Assembly: GCA_001692895.1 (NCBI GenBank)
Contig: KV748268.1
Coordinates: forward strand, 62,001 to 126,000
Direction: 5' to 3'
Source: Cenococcum geophilum 1.58
Lineage: Eukaryota; Ascomycota; Dothideomycetes; Gloniales; Gloniaceae
Length of the DNA: 64,000 nt
A model generated the notes under the pieces. The model saw only the letters and a list, made by a program, of their open reading frames with translations, did no database searches and was not told the origin of the DNA. This document shows positions 24,130 to 36,420 of the stretch, one piece after another. A program made the position numbers and the translations under genes. Each line of letters starts with the position of its first letter. The first letter of the stretch is position 1.

Positions 24130-25020
24130 AAACTTATTCTAAGGCAGTCTTCCCTATAGTATCTTATAACGCTACCTTATTAATACTAACAGCTATATTA
24201 TATATAGCTTGGATATTTTATATTGCTATTTAATTTTTATAATCCGCATCCGCGTATATATAGGTAGAGAGAATACTGGTTCTTGCTACCGGTAAAGTAC
24301 TTAAAGGATTTCCTGGATTTCCTTAAGGATATGGTGAGAAATACTTATTATAAGAACTCTAATATTTAGCTAAACTTATTACAAGTACCACGGACCCCTA
24401 AATTTAAAGATCTGTCTATGATATATCTTCTTCCTCCTAATACTTGTAATAATAATATTCTTCTGTCTACTAATATTATATGTAAAGATAGTTAATCACA
24501 GCCCAATTAGATAGTAGGAAGTCCAATATTATCTGCCCATTCCGGTAGTACTTTACTGCTAATATACCAGGAGAATGGCTATATTACCCTACTTAATCAG
24601 ACCCCCGGTAAAATTTCCTTTGGAAATGTCTTTGTCTATAGAACGGATCAGTCTTTATTATTAGATACTCTTAAAGGGATTTACAATATATAGACGCTAG
24701 ATAGCAGCGGCGGTGATGCTAGAGGACGTCTTCTTAAAGAAGTATTATTTAACGATGGTACCTGCTACTAAATCAATAGTAGCCTAGAATTGAACCGCCG
24801 GAGGGTTTTGCCATAGCGGCATTACGAGTCTTTTAAAGGGAATGATTTGTAATATGGAATAGAAGTTACTCTCCCTAAAGATCTGGTTAGAGGAAGTCTC
24901 TATATATTATACTAGGTTTGGGATTAGCTAATAGTTATAAGCCCGCCTATATTACTAAAGGGTAAAATTGAAATATACACTACCTATATAGATATATTAA
25001 TTATTTAATAGCGAATTAGG
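24130..25020 (+). pseudogene. Secreted DUF7492-type protein relic
   Basis: This relic matches a fungal family of secreted proteins that ends in a TLYWVWDWPT-like strand. Visible in one frame are YLLPPNTCNNNILLSTNIIC, then SPILSAHSGSTLLLIYQENG, YITLLNQTPGKISFGNVFVY, SSGGDARGRLLKEVLFNDGT with CY after it, the Cys-poor remnant of the GxDLWC block (KGND then YGIEVTLPKDLVRGSLYILY), and finally GKIEIYTTYIDILI, the decayed EIYTTCxD ending. The hydrophobic stretch before 24,240 would fit a signal peptide region. Several expected Trp, Gln and Cys codons are lost, as RIP would cause. The molecular role of this family is not firmly known; some members are treated as polysaccharide-monooxygenase-like. 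The family assignment is from memory of the motif order. Confidence 0.65.
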
Positions 25021-26403
25021 TTCTAAATTATGCAGTAAAAAATTTAGTAGATTAAATTATAACTTATAAATTTAAAGCATGGTTACGCTTCGCTAATTAA
25101 AAACTATATCTATTAAATATAAAATAGAACTTGAAATTTAAATTTGTAGTAAATATATAGATAGTCCAAAGTAGTAACTTAATATCCTTATTAAATCCCC
25201 TAGAAAATACCTATTAAAGCTTAACTTAAAATATACACTCCTAAGCTTTAACAGCTTTAATATTAGTAGGGATAACAATAACCTTAGATCCCTATAATAG
25301 ATTAGTAATAGCATATTAAGAAATTCCTAAGGAGATCTTTTACCTATAGAAGCTTTTCCGGCTAGGATAAGCTCTTATTAGAAATATAAACAAAGTGCTT
25401 TCCCTTATAACGCACCATTATAAATATTTTAGCTTTGGTCAGATCGCTAAGCTTATTAGCTTTTTTAAATAATGTACTACTTCGTCTACTAAACCTAAGT
25501 TGTTACCGTTTTTCTAGAGTTTGTATATAGACTTCACCCTTATCTAATAGAGTTGTTTTAGTTCTAGGTCTTATTCCATCTTCTTTAAAAGTATTGCCTA
25601 TTGGAGATCTATTAGGGCCCTATTTATCTGACATAATATCGCTACAGCTTAACTATCTTAGTGTTAGCCGTAGGGTTATTCTTAGGGTGTTATATTATTG
25701 TATAGAAGTTCTAGTTACCTCGCCTTCTAGAAAGGACGGAATTTACTTAATAGGCGACGCTTATAAAGAACCTTTAAGGGGTACGGAATGAGATATGCTA
25801 ACAAGTAATAATTCTAGTGACATTTTAAGAAGTAGAGAATTCGTTAAATTAATAGCATGCTTTTTCTTTTGTCTTTTAGACTGTAGAGTAGTATAATCCG
25901 GCATTTAAGGATCCTTTATAGGCTTATATACTGTTTCGCAAAGTTTAAATAGGTCGCTAAAGAATTATAAGAGCTTACTATATATTCCAAACTTATAAAA
26001 GACGTGTAAGGGGAAAGAGTAAAGATTAGAACGAAGAGTTTATAAATTAGAATATAAGGACCACCAATAACTGCTACTTATATCTTATACGCGTAGAACA
26101 AATTTAGAAATCTTAAATTAGATTTCTACTTGGCGCGTACTATAGCGTTAGCGGGAACATAAGTGGTTAATAGTAGTATGCTAAGGATATACCGCCTAAA
26201 GCCATAGCGCTTAAGGAATCTTAATTTCGATTTATGCTAATACGAATTTATTCTCTAGAAAAATTAACCCTTAGTTTTAAGGGATATAATAGGTCCTTTA
26301 ATTAAACTATAATAATTGCCCTGGCTAGATTTTCCACTTTAGCAGTAAGTATTCTCGCCGCTTAAGTATAACTACTTACGGTCCTAATTAATAGTTATAG
26401 AGA
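25020..26403. other. Spacer with a 65-codon open stretch, no recognised gene
   Basis: The open piece at 25,594-25,791 on the plus strand (MPIGDLLGPYLSDII, then EVLVTSPSRKDGIYLIGDAY) continues out of phase with nearby broken frames (about 25,380-25,900). It may be a fragment of another decayed gene. The rest has only short frames. Confidence 0.35.
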
Positions 26404-27300
26404 ATGTTACTGCTTAATCTACTAATTAAAATATTATTATTAATAGCCGAGAACCTATAAGTGGAGGAAGATATTAACGCTTTTGCCTGGATAAACGACC
26501 GCCTTTATAGTATTCTAAATCCCTACCTTTATCGCCATAATGTTAAATGGGAGGATGGCACGGTATTAACATGGGCTGCAAAACAAGGACAAGATATAAC
26601 TGCTTGAAAATCTCTTAAAGCTGCCAAAATTGGAGTAGTAACTTAATATCGATACTATGGGCGTGCGGATTTATTATAGGCAGTAAGAAATAGACACGAA
26701 TTAGTGGTACGGCTGTTAATTAAAAGTAGACTTAGTAGTCTTAACCTAGAGGACTTTTCCCATAAGCTGTTATACGCCGTAAGGTTTAGGCGGACGGCAG
26801 TAGTGTAGCTACTCTTAGAAAGCGTTAATGTGAACTATAAGTAAAAAAACGGCTAGATACCGCTATTATTAGCCGCAAAAAAGGGGTATAAAGATATGGT
26901 TTAACTGCTTCTAGAATATAAGAATGTTTATATTAATACAAGAGACTGCTTTAGTTGGATACTACTATTATAAGCTATCGATTATAAGTATAATATAGTG
27001 GTATAACTTCTAGTTAAGCATAGGGGTGTTAATATTAACTTAAGGGACTCCTTAGGCAGAACGCCGTTATCTATAGCTAAAGTATATAGGGATGCTACGA
27101 TAGTCTAACTACTTCTAGAGTGCGAAAGTAATAGTCTAAAATCTATAGACTAGTGTAGTAGTGTAAGCAGTCCTTTAATCCAATATTAAAGGATAGGTAA
27201 AGATTAACCTAGAGGTAGTCTAACTCTAGTATATAGATTAATTAGTAGGTCCGTAGTTCTTAATAATGCGGTAGATATAAAATTCTATAAATTAGCTAAC
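26404..27300 (+). pseudogene. F-box-like/ankyrin-repeat protein relic
   Basis: The ATG at 26,404 starts LLLNLLIKILLLIAENL, then VEEDINAFAWINDRLYSILN and PYLYRHNVKWEDGTVLTWAA. This is the usual N-terminus of fungal F-box-ankyrin proteins (LPxELLLLIAxxL...DINALxxTNRRLYxLLNPYLYRHNV). Ankyrin repeats follow at about 26,670-27,120: ELVVRLLIKS, then TAVV-LLLESVNVNY, PLLLAAKKGYKDMV-LLLEYK, NIVV-LLVKHRGVNINLRDSL and GRTPLSIAKVYRDATIV. In the intact family the F-box recruits SCF ubiquitin ligase and the ankyrins bind a client. Here in-frame stops recur at the Gln of the ankyrin 'VxLLL' helix, as expected of CAG to TAG. The end is approximate. Confidence 0.75.
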
Positions 27301-27619
27301 TCTTCTTCCTACTAATTAATGTAATTGTTTCCTGTATACCTCGACCTCTTAAAGATCTACTTCCTTTCTATATTAATGAGTTCTTACTATATACTAGGCC
27401 CGGCTTTATATTTGGCTATAGCAATTATATAGTTAGCAGTATAGCCTAGCATATTTAATAACTATAGCCTTAGCTAGTGTGTAGCTATATTTAGCAACAA
27501 TTTTTAGTTATAGGAAATGCGCTATAATAGAATAAGCTAGAAGTGGAACCTAAAGCTAGAAAGAGATCCCCAGGCTAAAAAGAAGGGCATACTATAATTA
27601 TTACCGTCTCTTTCGCTAG

Positions 27620-28560
27620 AAGTTATCACCCCTTTTTATATTTATCTTATTGTAGAGTATAGGGTTAGTGTATCTGCTATAGAGACTAATCTTGTTTGGG
27701 AATAGCGTCTAAAATATAGGGTAAATAATAGATTAGTTAGCTAGATACTGGGGTTTTACTGCCCCTTTAAAGCTCTTTATATATTTAATATTAACTACTA
27801 CTTTAACACTTATGGACCTTATTATAGTGCTACCCCCTAGCTATAGCTGTAAGAATTTTATCGGCTAGGGAGTTTTGGGCACTATATATCGTAACAAACT
27901 TTAAAATAAAGTTATTAAAGCTCTAAACGACGTAAATTCTTAATGCTTTATTAAAGTTAAAAAGGAGATCTATAAGAGACTTAGTTAATATAATAGACTT
28001 TTGCAATACTATAGTAGCGAACTTTTCTAGAAGGATAACCGTATAGCGATATATTTAGAACGCGCTCTAAACGGCCAGCTCTATAGGTTTCTTTAGGATA
28101 AAAGCAATGACGTTAATCGAACTTTATAAATGCGTTGGATTTTATAGCTTATAGACGTTCTTAAATATATTTACTCCAAAGGTATTATATATGGTGATAT
28201 TTCGTGCTACAATATTCTCTTAGATAAACATTTAAACGTAAAGCTAATTGACTTCGCTAGTTTATTGATTAATAGGTCCCCTCTTCTCGCTTTATACTCC
28301 GTTTAAGCCCAATCTCTATATTTAAGCACGCCTTAAAAGGACGAAATTTTTACCTTTAGATCGGCTTGTTATTATATCTTAATATGTTATATTACCTTTT
28401 ATGAACTTTCCAACGATAATATAGAGGATCGTTATAAATAAGGAATATTTCCTAAATTAAAGTCCCTAGGGGCCTTTAAAGTTATTATTAGAGGCTATTA
28501 AAACGGCAAATATAACCACATAGATGGCGTTATTAAAGAAATAGATAAGTAAGGTATATT
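27620..28560 (+). pseudogene. Protein-kinase-like gene relic
   Basis: The frame around 27,850-27,900 gives a Gly-rich loop remnant (GVLGTIYRNK). Around 28,150-28,260 the catalytic segment is clear: LKYIYSKGIIYGDISCYNIL, then LDKHLNVKLIDFASLL, equivalent to H-x-D-x-S-x-x-N and DFG (here YGDIS..N and DFA). The C-lobe follows with FRSACYYILICYITFYEL, then YNHIDGVIKEID near 28,520. The pattern HGDISxxNVLLDxxLNVKLxDFA is that of the small fungal kinase-like proteins often found beside NLR and ankyrin genes. The catalytic HxD His reads Tyr, a C-to-T type change. Stops show the gene is dead. It lies about 300 bp after the ankyrin relic on the same strand. Confidence 0.7.
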
Positions 28561-29258
28561 TATAAAACCAGGATTTTTTTTAAACTATTTAAACTTATTT
28601 GTAGGTTTACGGAATCTATCTCCGGTAGCGGCGCCGCGGCATTTCCTTTATACTTTTAAGGCTTTCCTTTTAATATTTGCGATATCTTGTCCTTTACTTA
28701 AAAATCTAAAGGCTTCTCTATCCAGATTTATACTTTACCTATTTCTTAGGTATTATTAGCGTTAATAAAGGTAAGTTTTGTGCTTTATAAGTCCATTAGT
28801 CTTACTATCCTTATATATAGTATAATATACTAACTATCCTTTATTCTAGATATGCTAGACACTTTCCGCTTACTAGTAAGCTCCTAAACTACGCCGTACT
28901 TTGTGTTATAGGTATTGGGTTAAAACACGCTTACCTACCTAGCGTAATAGCGCTAGGGTAAAGGACGATGCGATTTATCTTTAAGGAATGTCTTAGTTTC
29001 TTCTAGCACTCTTTATATTCCACTATAATCTTAGTAGATTGGTATATCTTAAGTATAAAGAAGTTTATAACTTGACGAATTCTTTTAAGCGTATTAGTGG
29101 TAAAAGAGAGGATTTGTATCTTGGCTTTAGTATAATATAAACTAATAGCTATAGGTACTATAATGCCCAGTAATATAATAAGTCTTACAGCTTATAAGGC
29201 TCCGTTTTAATTAGAGATGTATAACACAAATATATTAGCAGCAAAATTTAGATAAAAA
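28560..29258. other. Spacer, no gene recognised
   Basis: Only short broken frames are seen and no repeat pair was found. Confidence 0.35.
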
Positions 29259-30000
29259 TGGCTGTATACAGCAACACCGCCTTAAGAAAATGCACTTAAA
29301 TAATTAGACTATTAAATGCAAACCCCGGCTTCCTATCTTTATAGGACCCGCTACTATAAAGCCACTAAAAAGCGGGGATACTGTAGTTTACGTTGACCTA
29401 GATATTAGCCCTACCCTATAATATACGTTACTGTATAACTAAACCCGCCTAGGACCTAGCATATTATCTTAAACTTATACCTTCTAAAACACTAATATTA
29501 AATTCCTATCCCGCCTTAAACGCTTTAAACTAATAAAACCCTAGTCCCGGCAAATAGTTAGAAACTCGCGCAGAAATTCACTAAGCCTATATTTTTACGC
29601 CTTTTAGGCTCGCAATATATGCCAAAGCTACAACCGCCTTATAATTATGGTGCTAAGAAAATAGGCTAATAACGGGAAATTATAAAACGTTGCAGAAAAT
29701 GCGCTATAGGGCCCTATTATTATTACCGTCTCTTTTACCTAGTAAGCCGGCCCCTTTTCTTCTATATAGTAGGCCAGGCCTTTAATTTCGAACAATAATG
29801 CGCCTACAGTAATCTGAGAGTTTTCTTTAAAAAGTAGTCTTTAATCTGTTCCTATAGAAGATTATATTCCTCCTTTAATTTAATAAGCAGCGCGTCTTCC
29901 TTTTTAGTAAATTTTACTTTAGACTTTAGCTTTTAGGGCTTTAGGTCCTAGGGCTGTTTAACCAGGTTAGAAGGTAAAGGGAATTGTTAAGGAAGGATAT
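29259..30000 (+). pseudogene. Possible unrecognised gene relic
   Basis: An ATG at 29,259 (MAVYSNTALRKCT) opens a frame with about one stop per ten codons, mainly at plausible Gln/Trp positions. It includes IIRLLNANPGFLSL, then DLAYYLKLIPSKTLILNSYP and YKTLQKMRYRALLLLPSLLP. It has no recognised domain. The call rests only on stop spacing and composition. Confidence 0.3.
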
Positions 30001-30199
30001 CTAGTATATATGACCCGTTTTCCTAGCGCCTAAGAGCTACTTAAATTAACTATTCTTCCGAATTAGTATTTAAGACGGCTTCTGGTATCACTTTACTAGA
30101 GTTAAAGTTAGGGGCTAAGTTTAATAATGGCTTTTAGGTATAAAGGCGATTACGTATAGGGGATCTAGCCCGCTTATAATAATTACTGCTAAGCGTAGT

Positions 30200-31800
30200 G
30201 CTCCGGTTAGACGTGCGCATAGATAGAATTAAAGGAGAAAGGTAAGACCGCTAAAAACGATGCTTCGCAGCACGCTTTGGTTTTAATTCACCACTAATAG
30301 GTGCTAGCGATCCTCGCTGCCCTGTACACCCGTAAGCCTTATTACCCTTATTACTATCGCTGCTGTTGCCATCGCTGCTGTTACTATTGCTGCTATCGCC
30401 GTCCCTAGCGTTATTATTATCCGTATTGCCGCTGTCGTTGCTTCCATAGTTATAGTTCTCGGCATTACCTTTGTCTATAACCTTACCGTCCTTAGCATTA
30501 TCGCTATAATTGCATTCTTTAGCTAGGCCATTAACAAGATCGTCTAGAATTTAATTATAATTGTTGTTAACCTTATCTTATAGTAATCTAATATTTAATC
30601 TAACATTATAAGAAGACGAAGATTGCTAAAGGGAAGGGCTAGTAGACCGCGTAGCGAAGGCAGCTCGCTCCTTAATACGTTTATCGCCATTATTAAGGCT
30701 AAAAGTAAGAGGGCTAAGAGGTAAGGTCTTCTAGGGAGCTGGTAAGCTTCATTACTTCCTAGGTTATAGGCTCTTACTGCTCTCGCTAATAGAAGTATTA
30801 AAGATATAATTAATATTATCTAGTTATTTAATATAATTAAACCTCCGCTTTCTTAACTTCTAGGCTTCTAAAGACCCTTAATTAATAGCAACCGATATCC
30901 TGAGCTTTTACCAGAATTACGGAACGGTTTTAATATAACGCCCCTCTGCTAAATTATCCATTTGGTTGCCGTCTGGCGTTAAGGGTATAGTACAATTATA
31001 TATAGGTACGCGTACCTCCTCTTCTAGCGCTTCTAATAAAGGCAGCTCCTTATTATCTTTATCGTCCTTATTACTACCGTTATTCCTATTATCTACTAAT
31101 TTTTAGATAAGGCTATTATAAATTAAAAGGGGAAGCGCATACCTAATCCATAAGGTATTGGTCGATTATTGGCTTTACCGGCTCCGTCAGCTTCGTTATT
31201 AGCGTTACCAGCTTTATTACCCTTAGCTTCTAAGTCTAAATTGGCTATATCGTCTTTAATAACTATTGGATTTACTGCTAGTTGTTAAAACTATATATTT
31301 AGAACTGCTAGGGAAAGAGGGAAAGTAGTAGGGTAATTGTTAGGATAATTACTAACTACTTCCTCCAGCGACTTAACTGTTATTTCCATCCCTATAGAAA
31401 TCTTCCTTATCATCCTCGTTGTCTTTGTTATCCTTATAATACTTATTATAAGCTTTCTTATAATTATATATACGGTCTATAGGCGCTTTATTAGACAGAA
31501 TCTCTAAACTAAGATCCTAGGTAAAATAATATGCCGTTAATTGCCTAAGCTTATAATACTTCTTAACTTTATAGAGGGAAAAGAGGTACTCCCCTGCTCC
31601 TCCTTTTAGGCTTACTGCTCGCGCTTTTCTTAGGGGCTGTAATTATATAGTGCTAAGATAAAGCTGTTGATTTTTTAGGGGGACTAGTGTAGAAATTGTT
31701 ATTATTAAGCGAAATTTTGGGAGGGATTCGAAATGAAGATTAAGATGGTGCTAACGTTATTATTATTATTAGAGTTGCTATTGCTTTATGGCTTTTAAAA
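30200..31800 (-). pseudogene. Unrecognised low-complexity (Ser/Asn/Asp-rich) gene relic
   Basis: On the reverse strand an N-terminal basic, Ser/Pro/Lys-rich part (about 31,700-31,590: PKKSASSKPKRRSRG) is followed by KYYKLRQLTAYYF, then NKAPIDRIYNYKKAYNKYYK, then an acidic stretch (NEDDKEDFYRDGNN). Later come an Ala/Asn/Gly-rich region (NLDLEAKGNKAGNANNEADG) and an Asp/Ser/Asn-rich tract (30,480-30,320). The plus strand of the same tract would be poly-Leu, which is less likely. A basic cluster plus low complexity suggests a nuclear protein. No family is recognised, and frames shift several times. Confidence 0.4.
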
Positions 31801-33540
31801 GCTTTAGGGGGGAATTAAAGGTCTTTTTAAGTGTATATTAGTCCTCCCTTCGCCACTAGCTCTCGCCTATTGCTTTTTGCCCCTTACCCCTTATCTAGGT
31901 TTCTTATTAAATTAAAGCATTTAATATGTGTGCCTCCGGCATAGACTGGAGTTAATTACTATTTATAGGGTAAGGTTTGTAAGGGCTTAAATTTCGGCGC
32001 CTAATTAACACCCTTAGCAAATTGCGGTTGAACCGTATCCGCCCGTCTAAGCTAGCGTGTTTAGCTTTAACACAGCTGTCGCATCTAGCCCCTTATTAGG
32101 AGGTTAATGGCGCGAATTCTCTACCCTTATTCCTTAGTAAAGGGTAGCGCTAACGTATCTATTTACTTCCCAATAATGCCGACCTAGCTTATCTTCTGCG
32201 CCGCTTGTATTAGTAGGTAAAGCCCTGTTTATATATGCGCGTTACGAGCTCTCTATAATGGAAGGAGGTAGTGCCCTTATTAGTGGTAGATGGGGCTCTC
32301 TAATACTAACCGCCTAGTGACGGATACGCCTGCTGCTCGCACGGTAATTGTATATATGTCTATGAATATACTAGGTGAAAGACTATATAAGGTGCTGCTT
32401 GATGCTCGCCCTCCTAACGTGGCTGGCTGGCGTTAGAGATTCCTTTATAGTCGTGCTGCTAAACTATTATGCGCCCAAAAGCTGTAACCTTTTAATTTTA
32501 ATCTAGGTGGTTTCTACCATAGCCCTATAGCTTAGGAGCCCAGATTATTAATCCTTTACTACTCTGCCGCTAAGCAGTTAGGCAGAGCTAATAGCCCCTT
32601 AGCCCTAAACCAGTAGATTGAACGGCGTCTCCGAAATATCTGTGGTAATATAACTATACTACTAGGTAGGCATACATGGCTACCTAGGCGATGCTCTATA
32701 TAATGTCCGTTTAAATAATGCCTAACACAGCCCCCTATAGCTATTTATAGCTATGCTAATAGGAACTAAGTTACAAATTCCGTAACTTAAGGTAACTTAG
32801 GGCCAATAGTATATAGCCAATTTCGGGGAGAGGATGTCCGCATAATTAAGCAGGGTTGCTAGCTAAAATGCAATGAGACGTAAGGCCTGTCTAGTAATAT
32901 AAGGGGGCTTACGGCGGCGAGGGACTAGGTACTGTTGCTCTGGGAAGGAGACTTTTCTAGAAAAATAAAGCAGGTAGTATTACTGGCGTGGTAATTCCTA
33001 CAGATCCCGTTAATTGGTAGCTGTGGGTAGTAGCTCCCTAGAGGTAAAGAAATAACTTAAATAGGAGGGGGGAAAGCTCTAAATATCGTAAATGCCTATA
33101 CGCATAAGTGGGATAAGTCTCTTAAGGTCGGGCTACGGAAAGGACGAATAGTAATTGCTACTCTAGTAATAAGAGTAGAAAGAACCGTTTCATCCGTTAC
33201 CATAAAGAGAGTATAAAAGAAGTCGTTATTAGAGAGCATAAGAGGTGCTGTACTACTATTAGTCTAAGACATGGAAATTAAGGGAAGTAGTAGGGCTTGT
33301 ATATGCGCGGACCCCAATAGGGGAATAAAATGGCTTAGGGGTGGAGCGAGGAGGTTTAACCGAGGCGATAATATCTAATAAGAGGGATGCGCGGCGTTAG
33401 GGAGGAAGAGAAGATAGAGGAGGGAAAGTAAAACGGCGAGAGGTGGACGCTTTTATATAATAAGGTCGAAGCACAGGCCAGAATAAAGCGGCGAGCTAAT
33501 AAGCAAGGGCGTGTTGCCTGTAAAGGAAGCATCCATTTCC
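31800..33540. other. Intergenic stretch, GC-richer, no recognised gene
   Basis: The region is less AT-rich than its surroundings, and its second half (about 32,860-33,540) is purine-rich on the plus strand. Short inverted pieces occur (CTAAGTTAC...GTAACTTAG near 32,767-32,800). I found no long coding frame, TIR pair or LTR pair. It ends where the retrotransposon nest begins. Confidence 0.35.
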
Positions 33541-33559
33541 TAATGTAGATTTACTCTTA

Positions 33560-35389
33560 TAAATATACCTAGTTATATAGTTTATATATAATATAACACT
33601 ATAAAAAGGGATAGGTATATTACTATTTAAGGCAAATTATAGATATAAGCTAAGAATATTATTATTACTATAATAAGTAAAGAAAATAAGTAGTATAGTT
33701 AAAGAAAGAATAAAAATGTTAATAAATCTTTATATAGACTTTATAGAATTAATAAAAAAGGTATAAGAAAGAATAAAAAGGTACTATAATACTAAGAGAT
33801 TTAAGGGACTAGATCTTAAGGAGGGAGATAAAGTATAGCTACTATACAAAAATTTTAAGAGTTAATAACTAAGTAAGAAGTTAGACTACGTTAGACTAAG
33901 ACCTTTTAAAATTATAAGGAGGATTTTACTAGTTATATTTAAGTTAAACTTACTAGCTAAAATAAAGATTTACTCTATATAGTATATTATAATACTAGAA
34001 CTAGTATATAGGAATATTAAGCTACTAGTTTATAAAGCAGATACGTATAAAGGTTAAGAAGAGAATAAATAGCAAGTTTTAAAGATTATTAATTATAAGG
34101 ATGTTAATAATAAAATATAGTATAAAGTTAAGTAGATAGGCTATACTAAGACTACCTAGGAACTACTAGAAAATTTAAAGAATGCTATAAGAAAGGTAGA
34201 GGAGTATTAAAAAAGATTAGATTAGGCAGTATTAATAAAAAAGGATTGCTAAAAAATAAGTTACCTAAGGGGGACCTAGGAAGAGTAGTTGCCAAACTAC
34301 TTAGATCTATTTCCTTTTTAGTTAGAAGAAAGTCCGTTCTTTTATTACTAAGTTCCTATAAACCCTATTTTATAAGTTTCTACTCCTTAAAATAAACCTT
34401 CTTATAGACCTTCTTAAGATGGATTAACTGAGTAGACGCCGCTAGACGAGACTTAAGGGCCTATTATTAAGTATTAGCAGCCTTTTATTTAACGTCCTAA
34501 GAATAGTATAACTTTATAAGAGTAACAGATAGTTTATTATTTAGCCGCGTAGTAGTAGATTAAATATAAGACCCTAAGGCAAATTAATTAAGGAACTAGA
34601 CGACTATTAAGAGTAATAGGTTATATATATTTAGTATTAAAGACAAAGTAAACGTTATAGAATAAATAAATATTTACTTTAGTGCACTTTAAATAAGAGG
34701 ACGGTTATTATAAAGATGGGTTTACTAATATAATATAAACCAACCCCTCTTTTAAATAACAAGAATATAGAGACGGTATAATCTTACTAAGGGATAATAT
34801 CGCAGCAATAGTGCGAGCGCGACGAGCGGTTAAAGAAGAAGAAATGGCTTTAGGTATAATAAGTAACAATATTAACTAAATTAATTAGACGGATATTATA
34901 CCTTTAGTAAACAACTTAGAGATATTTAGGATCTTTAAGAATAAAGATAAAAAGGAGGGGGATAGTATTATGGACGCTTTAAGAACAATATTATAATTAC
35001 TTAGGGAAGAGTTAGAAGAAGCTAGTTAGTTAATTTAGGTACAGTCTATAATAGAGCCGGTAAAGCTATATAATAAGGAATGGTAACTAAGGTTATATAA
35101 CGTAATCTATATAATTTATAGGATCTACGTAATCCGTAATAGAGTAGATAAAGTATACGTACCTTATATATAAGGAGGATTTTTTAGGAGTACGGTTATA
35201 TATTTAAAGGACTATAGTCCCTACCTAGGTAGTTCCTTCCTTATAGTAATTCTTAGAATATAATTAGAGTTAATCTATTAGGTAATTACTCTACTAGTTA
35301 TTATTATATTGTTAACTTTAATTTATATTACCTATATACCTAGCCTAATAACAAGCCTATTATAGTACTTGCTATAAAGTTCCATTATA
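33560..35389 (+). mobile_element. Family C Gypsy (chromovirus-type) 3' end with LTR, 5'-truncated
   Basis: Old LTR-retrotransposon fossil. From the 5' side it keeps the end of integrase (about 33,690-33,990), a chromodomain-like segment (about 34,080-34,190), a 3' untranslated stretch, a polypurine tract (34,950-34,964) and one LTR (about 34,966-35,389, 424 bp). Gag, protease and RT are absent, so it was truncated before or during later insertions. The coding part is broken by many stops. The same family appears reversed at 54,434-63,690 and again at the window's right edge, which fixes the LTR ends. Confidence 0.75.
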
Positions 35390-35823
35390 TTTACCCTATT
35401 TTTTTTATTAAATAAGTTACGGAAAGCTATAAATAACCTATTACCTAGATAAAAAAATAAGCCTCTTCTACTAGTTTAAGTAAACGGTAATAATAAATAG
35501 GAAGTTAGTAAAGTACTAGGCTATAAGATAGTATAGGAAACGCTAAAATACCATATTTAATAAAAGGGCTATAATCTAGACCTAACCTAGTACCCTATAT
35601 AGAACTTTATAGGCTACCCCTAAAAGCTTAAAGAGTTTTATAACTAATACCCTAATATACTTAGACCCCTAAAGTACCTAAATAAATAGATAAAATGCTA
35701 GTATAATAAAGATAATAAATTACTAGAAGAATATAGGGATAAAAATGCCCTAAAGCTCTAATATAGCTATTCTGCCAAATTCTGCCATATTTTGCCGTTT
35801 TCTACTAGTACTGTAAAATTTCA

Positions 35824-35872
35824 AATATCTAGGAACTTTAACTGCCGATTAAAGTTATCTAACTAGTTAGAT
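35824..35872 (+). repeat. Conserved palindromic module in the family E 3' UTR
   Basis: The core AACTTTAACTGCCGATTAAAGTT, with flanks AAATATCTAGG on the left and ATCTAACTAGTTAGAT on the right, is the reverse-orientation match of modules at 47,605-47,656 and 61,787-61,839. Confidence 0.8.
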
Positions 35873-36319
35873 CTATGCTAAGACTTTTAGCGGCTACTTT
35901 TTCCGGCCTAGTACTTCTACTTAACCTATAATTACCTTTTATATTTAATCCAGATATACTTACGTCCCCTTTATCTCCTTATCTTATATTTTATAATCTT
36001 ATATTTATAAACCTAGTACTATCCTATTTCTAACTGTCTGTATAAGTAGAGGTTGTAAATTATATTATACGCAGAGTATATACAGTAGGGGCTATATAGT
36101 GTAGTATAGGTCACCTAACTACCTACGGCCTAATAGATAGCCCGACCTTTACTACCCCTTTCTTTTTCTTTTAGTAGATGACGAAAAAGATATAAATAAA
36201 TTAAGAACCAGTTACCTTATATTGCAATTATAGTACCCCCCTAGGTGATACCGATACTAATTAGTGATATTATAGATTAGAATCCGGTGTTATTACAAAG
36301 AGAGATAATACGCGATCGC

Positions 36320-36420
36320 TCCTACTAAGGCCCGTCAATCTCGTCGCGTTTACTAAGGAGAACCCTTCCTACTAAGGCCCTGGGAACTTAAGAACCGACT
36401 CCTACTAAGGCTTTGTTTAG
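36320..36420 (+). repeat. CCTACTAAGGC short repeats in the leader of element G
   Basis: The word CCTACTAAGGC or a close variant recurs about four times in 100 bp, just inside the 5' LTR and before the gag region. Confidence 0.6.
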
